From the NCBI RefSeq assembly GCF_023740735.1, contig NZ_JAMRXH010000022.1, forward strand, positions 52,237 through 116,236: a stretch of DNA of 64,000 bases, written 5' to 3'. Shown piece after piece: positions 8,783 to 18,906 of this stretch. The notes below the pieces were generated by a model. That model had not been told where the DNA came from and searched no databases. It worked only from the letters and a program-made list of their open reading frames with translations. This stretch comes from Nocardia sp. CDC159. Its GTDB lineage: Bacteria; Actinomycetota; Actinomycetes; Mycobacteriales; Mycobacteriaceae. The stretch's first letter is position 1. Every line of letters starts with the position of its first letter. The translations under genes and the position numbers were made by a program.

Positions 8783-10225
8783 ATGGGGTCCGCCGTCGAC
8801 TGGTTGCGTACCACTACGCCGGGACTGCTGGTGCTGTGCGGGCTGGCCATCGCCGTACTGCTCGTGGCCATCATCCGGTTCAAGCTCGAGCCGTTCATCG
8901 CGTTGCTGCTCACCGGGCTGGCGTTGGCGCTGGCGGCCGGGCTACCGGTGGAGAAGATCGTCGGTACCGTGCTGAAACCCGGTGATTCACTGCTGGAGAC
9001 CGGATTCGGCGGGATTCTGGGGCATATCGCGGTCATCATCGGGCTCGGCACCGTGCTGGGGGCGATTCTCGAAAGGTCCGGGGGCGCGGACGTGCTCACC
9101 GAGCGGCTGTTGAAGTTGTTCGGGCCCAAGGGGGCTCCGCTGGCCATGGGACTGCTGGGGTTGATCTTCGGAATTCCGGTGTTCTTCGATATCGGGATCT
9201 TCGTGCTGGCCCCGCTGATCTATGTGGCGGCCAAGCGGGGCGGACGTTCGCTGGTGCTGTATGTCATGCCGATGGTGGCCGGGCTGTCCATGACGCACGC
9301 GTTCCTGCCGCCGCATCCGGGACCGGTCGCGCTGGGCGGGCTGCTGGGGGTGAGCCTGGGGTGGCTGATTCTGATGGGATTGGTCTGCGGGCTGCCCGGA
9401 TTCGTGGCCGCGGGCATCGTGTGGGGCAGCTTCATCGGCAGGCGAATTCATGTGGAGGTGCCCGACGAGTTCCTGGTGCGGCCCGAACCCGCGCAGCGCG
9501 GCGACGGACCCGGCACACCCGCGGAACCGGTGGTGACACTGGAGAAGTCGCGGCCGTCGGCGACGCTGATCGGGGTGATCATCGCGATCCCGCTGGTGCT
9601 GATCCTGGGCGCGACCTTCGGAAGTCAACTGCTGGCCAAGGGCTCTCGCCCGCTGCAGGTGCTGACCTTCCTGGGCACGCCCGCGGTGGCGCTGCTGATC
9701 GCCGTGCTGGTGGCGTTCTATGTGCTGGGCCTGCGCCGGGGTTCGACGGTGCAGGAGCTGAGCGTCCTCACCGCCGAATCCCTGCGCCCGGTGGGCATGC
9801 TGCTGCTGGTGGTCGGCGCGGGCGCGTTCTTCGGCAAGGTCATCTCCGCCACCGGCATCGGGAACGCCTTGGCGCAGACCATGTCCGACGCCGGTCTGCC
9901 GGTGATCGTGCTGGCCTATCTGATCAGCTGCGGCCTGCGCATCGCCCAGGGCTCGGCCACCGTCGCCATCGTCACCACCGGCGGCATCGTCTCCCCGCTG
10001 CTGGCCGGGAACGACTACTCCCAGCTCTCCCTGGCCCTGGTGGCCATGGCCATCGCCGCGGGTTCCATCATCCTCAGCCACGTCAACGACGGCGGCTTCT
10101 GGATCATCGCGAAGTTCTTCAACCTCACGGTGAAACAGACCCTGCAGACCTGGACGGTGCTCGAGACCATCCTGTCGGTGGTCAGCTTCGCGGTCGCGGC
10201 GGTGCTGTTCGCGCTCGTCACCTAG
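8783..10225 (+). CDS. gntP: GntP-family gluconate/sugar-acid permease
   Basis: A 480-residue integral membrane transporter with about 12-14 hydrophobic segments. Family hallmarks are GFGGILGHIAVIIGLGTVLG, PVFFDIGIFVLAPL, the THAFLPPHPGPVA motif and the late IAQGSATVAIVTTGG and HVNDGGFWI. GntP proteins import gluconate and related sugar acids by proton symport. As last gene of the plus-strand operon it probably imports glucosaminate or N-acetylglucosaminate for the enzymes encoded upstream. Its final codons lie in a hairpin shared with the convergent gene. Confidence 0.9.
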   Translation: MGSAVDWLRTTTPGLLVLCGLAIAVLLVAIIRFKLEPFIALLLTGLALALAAGLPVEKIVGTVLKPGDSLLETGFGGILGHIAVIIGLGTVLGAILERSGGADVLTERLLKLFGPKGAPLAMGLLGLIFGIPVFFDIGIFVLAPLIYVAAKRGGRSLVLYVMPMVAGLSMTHAFLPPHPGPVALGGLLGVSLGWLILMGLVCGLPGFVAAGIVWGSFIGRRIHVEVPDEFLVRPEPAQRGDGPGTPAEPVVTLEKSRPSATLIGVIIAIPLVLILGATFGSQLLAKGSRPLQVLTFLGTPAVALLIAVLVAFYVLGLRRGSTVQELSVLTAESLRPVGMLLLVVGAGAFFGKVISATGIGNALAQTMSDAGLPVIVLAYLISCGLRIAQGSATVAIVTTGGIVSPLLAGNDYSQLSLALVAMAIAAGSIILSHVNDGGFWIIAKFFNLTVKQTLQTWTVLETILSVVSFAVAAVLFALVT

Positions 10226-10234
10226 TGACGAGCG
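10212..10234. terminator. Bidirectional hairpin spanning two convergent stop codons
   Basis: A perfect inverted repeat, CGCTCGTCAC-CTA-GTGACGAGCG: 10-bp arms with a 3-base loop. It contains the TAG of the permease (10223-10225) and the TGA of the convergent PEP-mutase gene (10220-10218). The two genes overlap by 8 bases here. There is no U-tract, as is common in GC-rich actinobacteria. It is well placed to end transcription in both directions. Confidence 0.65.
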
Positions 10235-10994
10235 ACTGAATATCTGTGTAGCTGGGCAGATTCGGCGGTAGTGGCCGCCCGTCGCGGATGGTGCGGGCGG
10301 CCTCGACCGTGGCGGCGACGGCCGCGCGGAACAGCAGCCCGCCGGTGCTGATGCGGCGCACGCCGAGGGTCGCGAGGTCGGGGACCGTGGGACCGTCGGG
10401 GAGGACCAGGACGTTGAGGGGGCGGGTGAGCGCGGCGGCGAGGGTGCGGATTTCGTCGCGGTCGCGGAGGCCGGGGATGAAAATGCCGTCGGCGCCGGCG
10501 TTTTCGTATTGCCGGGCGCGGGTGAGCGTGGTGTCGCGGTCGATGCCGAGCCAGTGGGTGTCGGTGCGGGCGTTGACGAACAGGGTGGGGGCGTGGGTCT
10601 TGATGGCGGCGATGAGGTCGGCCTGGTGGGCGGGATCGGCGAGGGCCGGGCCGGAGCGGCCGTCTTCGAGGTTGATTCCGGCCACGCCCATGGCGGACAG
10701 GGTGACGGCCAGGTCGACGATGTCGGCGGGGTCGTCGCTGAAGCCCGCCTCGATGTCGACCGTGATGGGCACGGGCAGGCGCACGAGGCGGCGGGCCAGC
10801 TGGAGGGTGTCCTCGCGGGCCAGGCCGGCCGCGTCGGGGAGGCCCGCGGCGGCCGAGACGCCCAGGCTGGTGGTCGCCACGGCGGGGAAGCCCGCGGCGG
10901 CCAGGGCGGCGGCGGAGGTGAAGTCCCAGGCATTGGGCAGAACCAGGGGACGGTCGCCGTGGTGCAGGTCGCGGAACAGTTCGCACGGGGTCAT
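10218..10994 (-). CDS. Isocitrate lyase/PEP mutase superfamily protein
   Basis: A 258-residue alpha/beta-barrel protein. Typical features are VLPNAWDFTSAAALAAAGFP, the metal-binding stretch ITVDIEAGFSDD, GINLEDG and VNARTDT. This subgroup is widely annotated as isocitrate lyase/phosphoenolpyruvate mutase; members attack C-C or P-C bonds of ketoacids, often as 2-methylisocitrate-lyase or carboxyvinyl-phosphonate-like enzymes. The catalytic KRCGH of true isocitrate lyases is absent, so the reaction is not predictable. The ATG overlaps the stop of the upstream P450-like gene (ATGA), so the two are cotranslated. Confidence 0.8.
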   Translation of the reverse strand: MTPCELFRDLHHGDRPLVLPNAWDFTSAAALAAAGFPAVATTSLGVSAAAGLPDAAGLAREDTLQLARRLVRLPVPITVDIEAGFSDDPADIVDLAVTLSAMGVAGINLEDGRSGPALADPAHQADLIAAIKTHAPTLFVNARTDTHWLGIDRDTTLTRARQYENAGADGIFIPGLRDRDEIRTLAAALTRPLNVLVLPDGPTVPDLATLGVRRISTGGLLFRAAVAATVEAARTIRDGRPLPPNLPSYTDIQSLVTR

Positions 10995-11656
10995 CGGGTT
11001 GCCTCCAGGACTCCGGCGGCCAGGGCCAGGGCGTGCGAGCGGCCGGGGCATTCGTGCGGGCCCGCACCGAAAGGCATTGTGGTGAGGTCGATTTCGGTGA
11101 CGATACCGTCGACGAGTCGACGGGTGCGGCGTACCGGTGGGTCGGTGCGCAGGACTTCGGTGAGGGCGTCGGGAGCGTCGGCCACCCGGGCGCGCTCGAT
11201 CAGGGCGGCGGTGGCGGCGCAGGCCTGGATGAGGATGCTCACCCGTGCGGCCGTCATCTCGTCGGCGGCCGGGCCGCACGCCCGGACGAGGTCGGCCACC
11301 GCGCGGTCCACGGCGGGCGTCACCGGCGCGGGCGGCAGATAACCGCTCGCGGCGATCGCGACGGTCTGCGCGGAAACAGCGGGCAGACCCATCGCCTCGG
11401 CGAGCGCCTGGACCTGCGGATGGGGCTCGCAGGCCAGCTCCCGGGCGCGCTCGCGCAGCCGGTCGAGCGAAAGCCGCCGCAGTTCGGCCAGGATCAGCGC
11501 ACGCCGCCGCCGATGATCGGGCCCGTCGCAGAAGCGCGCGACGGTGGCCCGCAGCCAGGCCATGCCGAGTTCGGCCGGCGGCACGGGCGGTATCGGGGAG
11601 GTGACCAGGGCGTTCCGGGCGCGCTCGGGGTCGCTGACGGTGGTGAGCTCGGGCAT
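10991..11656 (-). CDS. Mini cytochrome P450-like protein with heme-cysteine loop
   Basis: A 221-residue, mostly helical protein ending in MPFGAGPHECPGRSHALA. This matches the P450 heme-ligand loop F-G-x-G-x-H-x-C-x-G and the start of the L helix. Normal bacterial P450s have about 400 residues. The N-terminal part here shows no clear I-helix oxygen motif (A/G-G-x-D/E-T) and no obvious ExxR. No broken remainder was seen upstream, so it may be a stable short family rather than a fresh truncation. Coupled by a 4-base overlap to the PEP-mutase gene and divergent from argC. Confidence 0.6.
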   Translation of the reverse strand: MPELTTVSDPERARNALVTSPIPPVPPAELGMAWLRATVARFCDGPDHRRRRALILAELRRLSLDRLRERARELACEPHPQVQALAEAMGLPAVSAQTVAIAASGYLPPAPVTPAVDRAVADLVRACGPAADEMTAARVSILIQACAATAALIERARVADAPDALTEVLRTDPPVRRTRRLVDGIVTEIDLTTMPFGAGPHECPGRSHALALAAGVLEATR

Positions 11657-11751
11657 GGTCGAACCATAGAAGCGGAATACTTCGGTGGTGGCCGAAGTGT
11701 TCAGCGCCGGGTCGGGTGCGCGTCATCCACCCGTCGTCCACCCAACCGTGT

Positions 11752-11779
11752 ATGAGCTTGCACGATCGTGCATAATCAT
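11752..11779. promoter_or_regulatory. ARG box (ArgR operator) and leaderless -10 of argC
   Basis: A 28-base element matching the one before argG (20519-20546) at 25 of 28 positions. It starts ATGAGCTTGCA and ends TGCATAATCAT, and has the imperfect dyad expected for an ArgR site. CATAAT at 11771-11776 is a good -10 hexamer and lies six bases before the argC ATG, so the transcript is probably leaderless and ArgR binding would cover the -10. No clear -35 is visible. ArgR is encoded in the same operon. Confidence 0.75.
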
Positions 11780-11782
11780 CAC

Positions 11783-12841
11783 ATGGTGGAAACCTCGAGT
11801 GGGCCCGCATTGCGGGTCGCGGTGGCCGGCGCGAGCGGATACGCGGGCGGTGAGGTGCTGCGCCTGCTGCTGCAGCATCCGGCGCACCGATCCGGGCGCC
11901 TCGAGATCGGGGCGCTGACCGCCGGATCCAATGCTGGTACCCCGCTCGGACAGTCGCAACCGCATCTGCTGCCGCTAGCGGATCGGATGCTGGTCGAGAC
12001 GACCCCGCGGACCCTCGCGGGCCACGATGTGGTCTTCCTCGGGCTGCCGCACGGGCAGTCGGCGGATCTCGCGCGAGCGCTGCCCGACTCGACGGTGATC
12101 ATCGACTGCGGCGCGGACTTTCGGCTCACCGACGCGACCGCCTGGGAGAAGTACTACCAGAGCCCGCACGCGGGCACCTGGCCCTACGGCCTACCGGAAC
12201 TGCCCGGGGCGCGCGAGCGGCTGCGCGGGGCGACCCGGATCGCGGTGCCGGGCTGCTACCCCACGGTCGCGAGCCTGGCGCTGGCACCCGCGGTGGCCGC
12301 CGGAATCGTGGAGCCGCGCGTGCACGTCGTCGCGGTGAGCGGAACCTCGGGCGCGGGCCGCAAACTCGATGTGGGCCTGCTCGGTTCGGAGGTGATGGGT
12401 TCGGCGCGTGCCTACAACATCGCGGGCGCGCACCGACACACCCCCGAGATCGTCCAGAACCTCACGGCCGTGGGCGATTGCGAGGTGAATGTCTCCTTCA
12501 CCCCGGTGCTCGCGCCGATGCCGCGCGGCATCCTCGCCACCTGCACCGCGCCGATTCGGGTGGACGCCGCCCAGGCCCGCGCGGTATACGAAAAGGCCTA
12601 TGCCGACGAGCCTTTCGTGCACCTGCTGCCCGAAGGCGTCCTGCCGCAGACCGGTTCGGTGCTCGGCTCCAACGCCGTCACCCTGCAGGTGGCGGTGGAC
12701 GCCGACGCGGGACTGCTGGTGGTGATCGGCGCGATCGACAATCTGACCAAGGGCACCGCGGGCGCCGCGGTGCAGTCCATGAATCTGGCGCTCGGTTTCG
12801 ACGAGACCGCCGGACTTTCCACCGTAGGAGTGGCACCGTGA
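11783..12841 (+). CDS. argC: N-acetyl-gamma-glutamyl-phosphate reductase
   Basis: A 352-residue NADP-dependent reductase that converts N-acetylglutamyl phosphate to the semialdehyde. The N-terminal nucleotide-binding motif is GASGYAGGEVLRLL (residues 16-29); the catalytic cysteine is C158 in VPGCYPT; the substrate-region histidine is in HRHTPEI. First gene of argCJBDFR, each junction a 4-base overlap. Start set at ATG 11783, directly after the ARG box, consistent with a leaderless mRNA; an in-frame ATG at 11768 would lie inside the operator. Length is normal for the family. Confidence 0.97.
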   Translation: MVETSSGPALRVAVAGASGYAGGEVLRLLLQHPAHRSGRLEIGALTAGSNAGTPLGQSQPHLLPLADRMLVETTPRTLAGHDVVFLGLPHGQSADLARALPDSTVIIDCGADFRLTDATAWEKYYQSPHAGTWPYGLPELPGARERLRGATRIAVPGCYPTVASLALAPAVAAGIVEPRVHVVAVSGTSGAGRKLDVGLLGSEVMGSARAYNIAGAHRHTPEIVQNLTAVGDCEVNVSFTPVLAPMPRGILATCTAPIRVDAAQARAVYEKAYADEPFVHLLPEGVLPQTGSVLGSNAVTLQVAVDADAGLLVVIGAIDNLTKGTAGAAVQSMNLALGFDETAGLSTVGVAP

Positions 12842-14055
12842 CATCCTCCGACCCCACCGGCGGAAAACTGGTCCGTAATCAGGGCGTGACCGCACCGCTG
12901 GGCTTCCGTGCGGCCGGTATCGCCGCGGGCATCAAGGCCAGCGGAAGGCCCGATCTGGCCCTGGTTTTCAGTGAGGGGCCGGAGTATTCGGCCGCCGGTG
13001 TGTTCACCCGCAACCAGGTCAAGGCCGCGCCGGTGCTGTGGTCGCAGCAGGTGCTGAAGGGCGGCCGGGTGCGCGCGGTCATCCTCAATTCCGGTGGCGC
13101 CAACGCCTGTACGGGGCCGGGTGGATTCCAGGACACTCACACCACCGCCGAGGAATTGGCGAAGGCGTTGAGCAACTGGGGAACCGAGACCGGCGCGGGC
13201 GAGATCGCGGTCTGCTCCACGGGTTTGATCGGCGATCGGCTGCCGATGGACAAGCTGCTGCCCGCGGTCACCGAGATCGTGCACGAGATGGGCGGCGGCC
13301 TGTCCGGCGGCACCGACGCCGCGCACGCCATCATGACCACCGACACCGTGCCCAAGGAGGCCGCGTTCCACCACCGCGACAAGTGGAACGTCGGTGGCAT
13401 GGCCAAGGGCGCGGGCATGCTGGCCCCGTCGCTGGCGACCATGCTGGTGGTGCTCACCACCGATGCCGTGGCCACGCCGGAACAGCTGGATCGGGCGCTG
13501 CGCAATGCCACCCGGCGCACCTTCGACCGGCTCGACGTGGACGGTTCCTGCTCCACCAACGACACGGTGCTGCTGCTGGCCAACGGCGCCAGCGAGGTGG
13601 TGCCCACCCAGGAGGAGCTGGACGCGGCCGTGCTCGCGGTATGCGACGATCTGGCCGCCCAGCTGATGGCCGACGCCGAGGGCGTCACCAAGCGGGTGCT
13701 GGTCACCGTCACCGGCGCGGTCGACGAGGATCAGGCGCTGGTGGGAGCCCGTGCGGTGGCGCGTGATTCGCTGGTCAAGACGGCGTTCTTCGGTTCGGAT
13801 CCGAACTGGGGACGGGTGCTGGCGGCCATCGGCATCGCGCCGATCACCCTGGATCCGGATCGGATCTCGGTGTCGTTCAACGGCAGTCCGGTGTGCGTGA
13901 ACGGCATGGGCGCGCCCGGGGCGCGGGAGGTCGACCTGTCCGGGGCCGATATCCACGTCGTGATCGATCTGGGCCTGGGCGAGGGGAGTGCGACCATTCG
14001 CACCACCGACCTGTCGCACGGCTACGTCGAAGAGAATTCGGCCTACAGCTCATGA
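12838..14055 (+). CDS. argJ: Bifunctional ornithine acetyltransferase/N-acetylglutamate synthase
   Basis: A 405-residue ArgJ. The precursor cleaves itself at the Ala-Thr bond in KGAGMLAPSLATM, and the exposed Thr becomes the nucleophile that moves acetyl from N-acetylornithine to glutamate. Also conserved are NSGGANACTG, STGLIGDRLP and DPNWGRVLAAIG. This recycles acetyl groups, so a separate ArgE is not needed. GTG start overlaps the argC stop. Whether it can also use acetyl-CoA cannot be read from sequence. Confidence 0.96.
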   Translation: MTSSDPTGGKLVRNQGVTAPLGFRAAGIAAGIKASGRPDLALVFSEGPEYSAAGVFTRNQVKAAPVLWSQQVLKGGRVRAVILNSGGANACTGPGGFQDTHTTAEELAKALSNWGTETGAGEIAVCSTGLIGDRLPMDKLLPAVTEIVHEMGGGLSGGTDAAHAIMTTDTVPKEAAFHHRDKWNVGGMAKGAGMLAPSLATMLVVLTTDAVATPEQLDRALRNATRRTFDRLDVDGSCSTNDTVLLLANGASEVVPTQEELDAAVLAVCDDLAAQLMADAEGVTKRVLVTVTGAVDEDQALVGARAVARDSLVKTAFFGSDPNWGRVLAAIGIAPITLDPDRISVSFNGSPVCVNGMGAPGAREVDLSGADIHVVIDLGLGEGSATIRTTDLSHGYVEENSAYSS

Positions 14056-14938
14056 ACCTGACCGCCCTGGACAAGGCCCACGTGCTGGCCGACGCGCTGC
14101 CGTGGCTGCAGAAGTTCCGCGACAAGGTCGTGGTCGTCAAATACGGCGGCAACGCCATGGTCGACGAGCAGCTCAAGCGCGCCTTCGCCGCCGATATGGC
14201 GTTCCTGCGCACCGTCGGCGTGCATCCGGTGGTCGTGCACGGCGGCGGGCCGCAGATCACCTCGATGCTGACCCGGCTCGGCTTGCAGGGAGAATTCCGC
14301 GGCGGCTTCCGCGTCACCACGCCCGAGGTGATGGAGGTCGTGCGGATGGTGCTGTTCGGCCAGGTCGGCCGGGAACTGGTGGGCCTGATCAATGCGCACG
14401 GCCCGTACGCGGTCGGCATCTCCGGTGAGGACGCGCATCTGTTCACCGCCACTCGCCGCAATGTCATCGTGGACGGCGAGGCGATCGATATCGGCCTGGT
14501 CGGCGACGTCACCACCGTGAATCCCGAAGCGGTGCACGACCTCATCGCCGCCGGGCGCATCCCGGTCGTCTCGACCATCGCGCCCGACGCCGAGGGCGTG
14601 GTGCACAACATCAACGCCGACACCGCCGCCGCGGCGCTGGCCGAGGGCATCGGCGCGGAGAAGCTGGTGGTGCTCACCGATGTCGAGGGCCTCTACACCG
14701 ACTGGCCCGACCGTTCGTCGCTGACCACCCGCATCGATACCGACGAGCTGGCGAAGCTGCTGCCGCGTCTGGACGCGGGCATGGTGCCGAAGATGGAGGC
14801 CTGTATGCGGGCGGTGGAGGGCGGCGTGCCCACCGCCCACGTCATCGACGGGCGAGTGCCGCACGCGGTGCTGCTGGAAATGTTCACCGGGGAGGGCATC
14901 GGAACGATGGTCACCCCACCGGAATCAGGAAGTGCCTC

Positions 14939-14942
<4 letters not shown>
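14052..14942 (+). CDS. argB: Acetylglutamate kinase
   Basis: A 296-residue amino-acid kinase that phosphorylates N-acetylglutamate, usually the step inhibited by arginine. It shows VVVKYGGNAM at the N-terminus, VVVHGGGPQIT for substrate binding, NINADTAAAALAEG and a KLVVLTDVEGLY nucleotide motif. The N-terminal helix (NLTALDKAHVLADALPWLQKF, of which most is visible) is typical of arginine-sensitive hexameric forms. ATG overlaps the argJ stop. No insertions or odd residues were noted. Confidence 0.97.
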
Positions 14943-16125
<1,183 letters not shown>

Positions 16126-16129
<4 letters not shown>

Positions 16130-17064
16130 CCATTCGGCACTTTCTGCGAGACGACGATCTGTCCCCGGCCGAGCAGCTCGAAGTCCTCACGCTCGCTGCG
16201 GAATTGAAGGCCGCGCCGTTTTCGCACCGGCCGCTGGAGGGGCCGCGCGGGGTCGGGGTGATCTTCGAGAAGAACTCCACTCGCACCCGCTTCTCCTTCG
16301 AGATGGGTATCGCCCAGCTCGGCGGGCACGCGGTCGTGGTGGACGGGCGCGACACCCAGCTCGGGCGCGAGGAGACCCTCGCCGACACCGGGCGGGTGCT
16401 GTCGCGATATGTCGACGCGGTGGTGTGGCGCACCTTCGAGCAGTACCGGCTCGACGAGATGGCCACGGCCGCAACGGTTCCGTTGGTCAACGCGCTGTCC
16501 AACGAATTCCACCCATGCCAAGTGCTGGCGGATCTGCTGACGCTGCGCGAGCGCAAGGGCGAGCTGCGCGGGCGCAGCCTGACCTACCTCGGCGACGGCG
16601 CCAACAATATGGCGCATTCGCTGCTGCTGGGCGGGGTGACGGCCGGACTGAACGTGACCATCGCCGCGCCTTCGGGTTTCGAGCCCTACGAGTGGGTGGT
16701 GGAGGCCGCGCGCAAGCGTGCGGCCGAGACCGGCGCGAGCGTGTGCGTGACCGACGATCCGATCGCCGCGGCCACCGGCGCCGACGCGCTGGTCACCGAC
16801 GCGTGGACGTCCATGGGGCAGGAGAACGACGGCCGGGACCGGGTGAGCCCGTTCCGCCCGTACCAGGTGAACGAGCGGCTGCTGGCGCATGCCGCACCGG
16901 ATGCCGTTGTGCTGCACTGCCTTCCGGCGCATCGCGGCGAGGAGATCACCGACGAGGTGATCGACGGGCCGCACAGTGTGGTGTGGGACGAGGCGGAGAA
17001 CCGCCTGCACGCGCAGAAGGCGTTGCTGGTGTGGTTGTTGGCCAAACGGGCGGAGGCGGCGTGA
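16126..17064 (+). CDS. argF: Ornithine carbamoyltransferase
   Basis: A 312-residue transcarbamylase. STRT (residues 51-54) binds carbamoyl phosphate, HPCQ (129-132) is the second phosphate-side motif, and HCLPAHRG in the C-terminal half binds ornithine. It makes citrulline from ornithine and carbamoyl phosphate. GTG start overlaps the argD stop with GAAGGGAGA just upstream. Being inside a biosynthetic operon, it is the anabolic form. Confidence 0.96.
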
Positions 17065-17579
17065 GCGCTGCGGGTAGATCCGACCCAGCCAAGTCCGGCC
17101 CGGCCATCGCACGCACCCGAGCGGGCCGCCAGCAGCGCATCGTCGAGCTGCTGTCCGCCCATGCCGTGCGCAGCCAGACCGAGCTGGCCGCCCTGTTGGC
17201 CGCCGAGGGCATCGAGACCACCCAGGCGACGCTCTCGCGCGATCTGGACGAGCTGGGCGCGGTGAAGCTGCGCGCGGCCGACGGCGGCGCGGGCATCTAT
17301 GTGGTGCCCGAGGACGGCAGTCCCGTGCGCGGGGTCACCGGCGGCACCGCCCGGTTGTCCAAACTCCTGGGCGATCTGCTGGTCTCGACCGACCACAGCG
17401 GCAATATCGCGGTGCTGCGTACCCCGCCCGGCGCCGCGCACTTCCTGGCCAGTGCGCTGGACCGCGCGGCTCTGCCGGAGATCGTCGGGACGATCGCGGG
17501 CGACGACACGATCGCGGTGATCGCCCGCGAACCGCTCACCGGGGCCGAATTGGCCGCCAAGATCGAGGAGTTGGCTTAG
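17061..17579 (+). CDS. argR: Arginine repressor
   Basis: A 172-residue ArgR. The N-terminal winged helix (QTELAALLAAEGIETTQATL then SRDLDELGAVKLR) binds ARG boxes; the C-terminal domain with GTIAGDDTI forms the hexamer and binds arginine. It presumably acts on the two boxes in this window (11752-11779 and 20519-20546), closing an autoregulatory loop because argR is last in the argC operon. GTG start overlaps the argF stop. The Ala/Gly-rich first 20 residues are typical of actinobacterial ArgR. Confidence 0.95.
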   Translation: MSAAGRSDPAKSGPAIARTRAGRQQRIVELLSAHAVRSQTELAALLAAEGIETTQATLSRDLDELGAVKLRAADGGAGIYVVPEDGSPVRGVTGGTARLSKLLGDLLVSTDHSGNIAVLRTPPGAAHFLASALDRAALPEIVGTIAGDDTIAVIAREPLTGAELAAKIEELA

Positions 17580-17666
17580 CCGCGGCACTTGGACCGTGAC
17601 TACCATGCGGAGGAGCGCGGCAGCACGCCTGCCGCGGACGAGTCCCAGGAGGAGGCCGGTGCCGCC

Positions 17667-18896
17667 GTGGTGAATCGCCGTATGCCCAGACCTCGGGAGC
17701 TGGCTCCGCTGGTGCGATTCGAGCGGCCGTTCCCGGGCCTCGCGCGCAGACTCGCCCGGGCGCAGACGATCTGGGATCTGCGCGAGCTGGCGCGCAAGCG
17801 GACGCCGCGGGTGGCGTTCGACTACACCGATGGGGCCGCGGACGAGGAGATCACCTTGCGGCGGGCGCGCCAGGCCTTCGAGGATATCGAGTTCCGGCCC
17901 GCGATTCTGCGCAATGTGGCCGAGACCGACACCACGACAACGGTTCTGGGCAAGCCCGCCGCGCTGCCGTTCGGCATCGCGCCGACCGGGTTCACCCGCA
18001 TGATGCGGACCGAGGGCGAGATCGCGGGAGCGCGGGCGGCCGAGCGGGCCGGAATTCCGTTCGCGCTGTCGACCATGGCGACGACGGCGATCGAAGATCT
18101 CGCCGCCGCAACGGGTCCGGGGGCGCGCAATTGGTTCCAGCTGTACATGTGGAAGGACCGCGAGCGCTCGCTGGCGCTGGTCGATCGCGCGGCGCGGGCG
18201 GGTTTCGACACGCTGCTGGTGACCGTGGATGTGCCGGTCGGCGGCGCCCGGCTGCGCGATGCCCGCAACGGTATGACGGTGCCGCCCTCGATCACCCTCG
18301 GCGGCGCGCTGGACGCCCTGCGCAAACCGCGCTGGTGGTGGGACTTCCTGACCACCGAACCGCTCGCCTTCGCCTCCCTGGACCGCTGGTCGGGCACCGT
18401 CGGACAGATGCTCGACGCCATGTTCGACCCGACCGTGGGCTTCGACGATCTGGTCTGGCTGCGCGAGCGCTGGCCGGGCCGGGTCGTGGTCAAGGGCGTG
18501 CAGACCGTCGCCGACGCCAAACGCCTGGCGGGCCTGGGCGTCGACGGCATCGTGCTGTCCAATCACGGTGGCCGCCAACTGGATCGAGCGCCGGTGCCGC
18601 TGCAACTGCTGCCCGCGGTGCGGGCCGAGGTGGGCGACGACCTGGAGATCCATCTCGACACCGGCATCATGCACGGCGGCGATATCGTCGCGGCCCTGGC
18701 CCTGGGCGCACGGTTCACCCTGATCGGGCGCGCGTACCTGTACGGGCTGATGGCCGGGGGCGAGCCCGGCGTGGACCGCGCCATCGAAATCCTGCGCTCC
18801 CAGCTGATCCGCACGATGAAGCTGCTGGGCGTGAGCGCGATCGAGGAGCTCGGGCCCGCGCACGTGCGCCTGCTCGACCGGGCGCGTTCGGGGTAG
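17667..18896 (+). CDS. lldD2: FMN-dependent L-lactate dehydrogenase, LldD2 type
   Basis: About 409 residues, alpha-hydroxy-acid oxidase family. The first residues NRRMPRPRELAPLVRFERP closely resemble the start of M. tuberculosis LldD2 (from memory). FMN/active-site motifs are PFGIAPTGF, WFQLYMWKDR, VTVDVPV, the SNHGGRQLD His-Arg pair, DTGIMHGGDI and LIGRAYLYG. It oxidises L-lactate to pyruvate and feeds the respiratory chain. Start is GTG 17667 or 17670; AGGAGGAGG at 17647-17655 is the ribosome site, and the homologue supports this over the TTG at 17589. TACCAT at 17601 may be its -10. It separates argR from argG. Confidence 0.88.
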   Translation: MVNRRMPRPRELAPLVRFERPFPGLARRLARAQTIWDLRELARKRTPRVAFDYTDGAADEEITLRRARQAFEDIEFRPAILRNVAETDTTTTVLGKPAALPFGIAPTGFTRMMRTEGEIAGARAAERAGIPFALSTMATTAIEDLAAATGPGARNWFQLYMWKDRERSLALVDRAARAGFDTLLVTVDVPVGGARLRDARNGMTVPPSITLGGALDALRKPRWWWDFLTTEPLAFASLDRWSGTVGQMLDAMFDPTVGFDDLVWLRERWPGRVVVKGVQTVADAKRLAGLGVDGIVLSNHGGRQLDRAPVPLQLLPAVRAEVGDDLEIHLDTGIMHGGDIVAALALGARFTLIGRAYLYGLMAGGEPGVDRAIEILRSQLIRTMKLLGVSAIEELGPAHVRLLDRARSG

Positions 18897-18906
18897 CGGG
18901 GAGGCG

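Noticed and set aside
16686..18863. A 725-codon minus-strand frame across argF, argR and lldD2
   Set aside because: It crosses three well-supported genes and has shadow-type composition.
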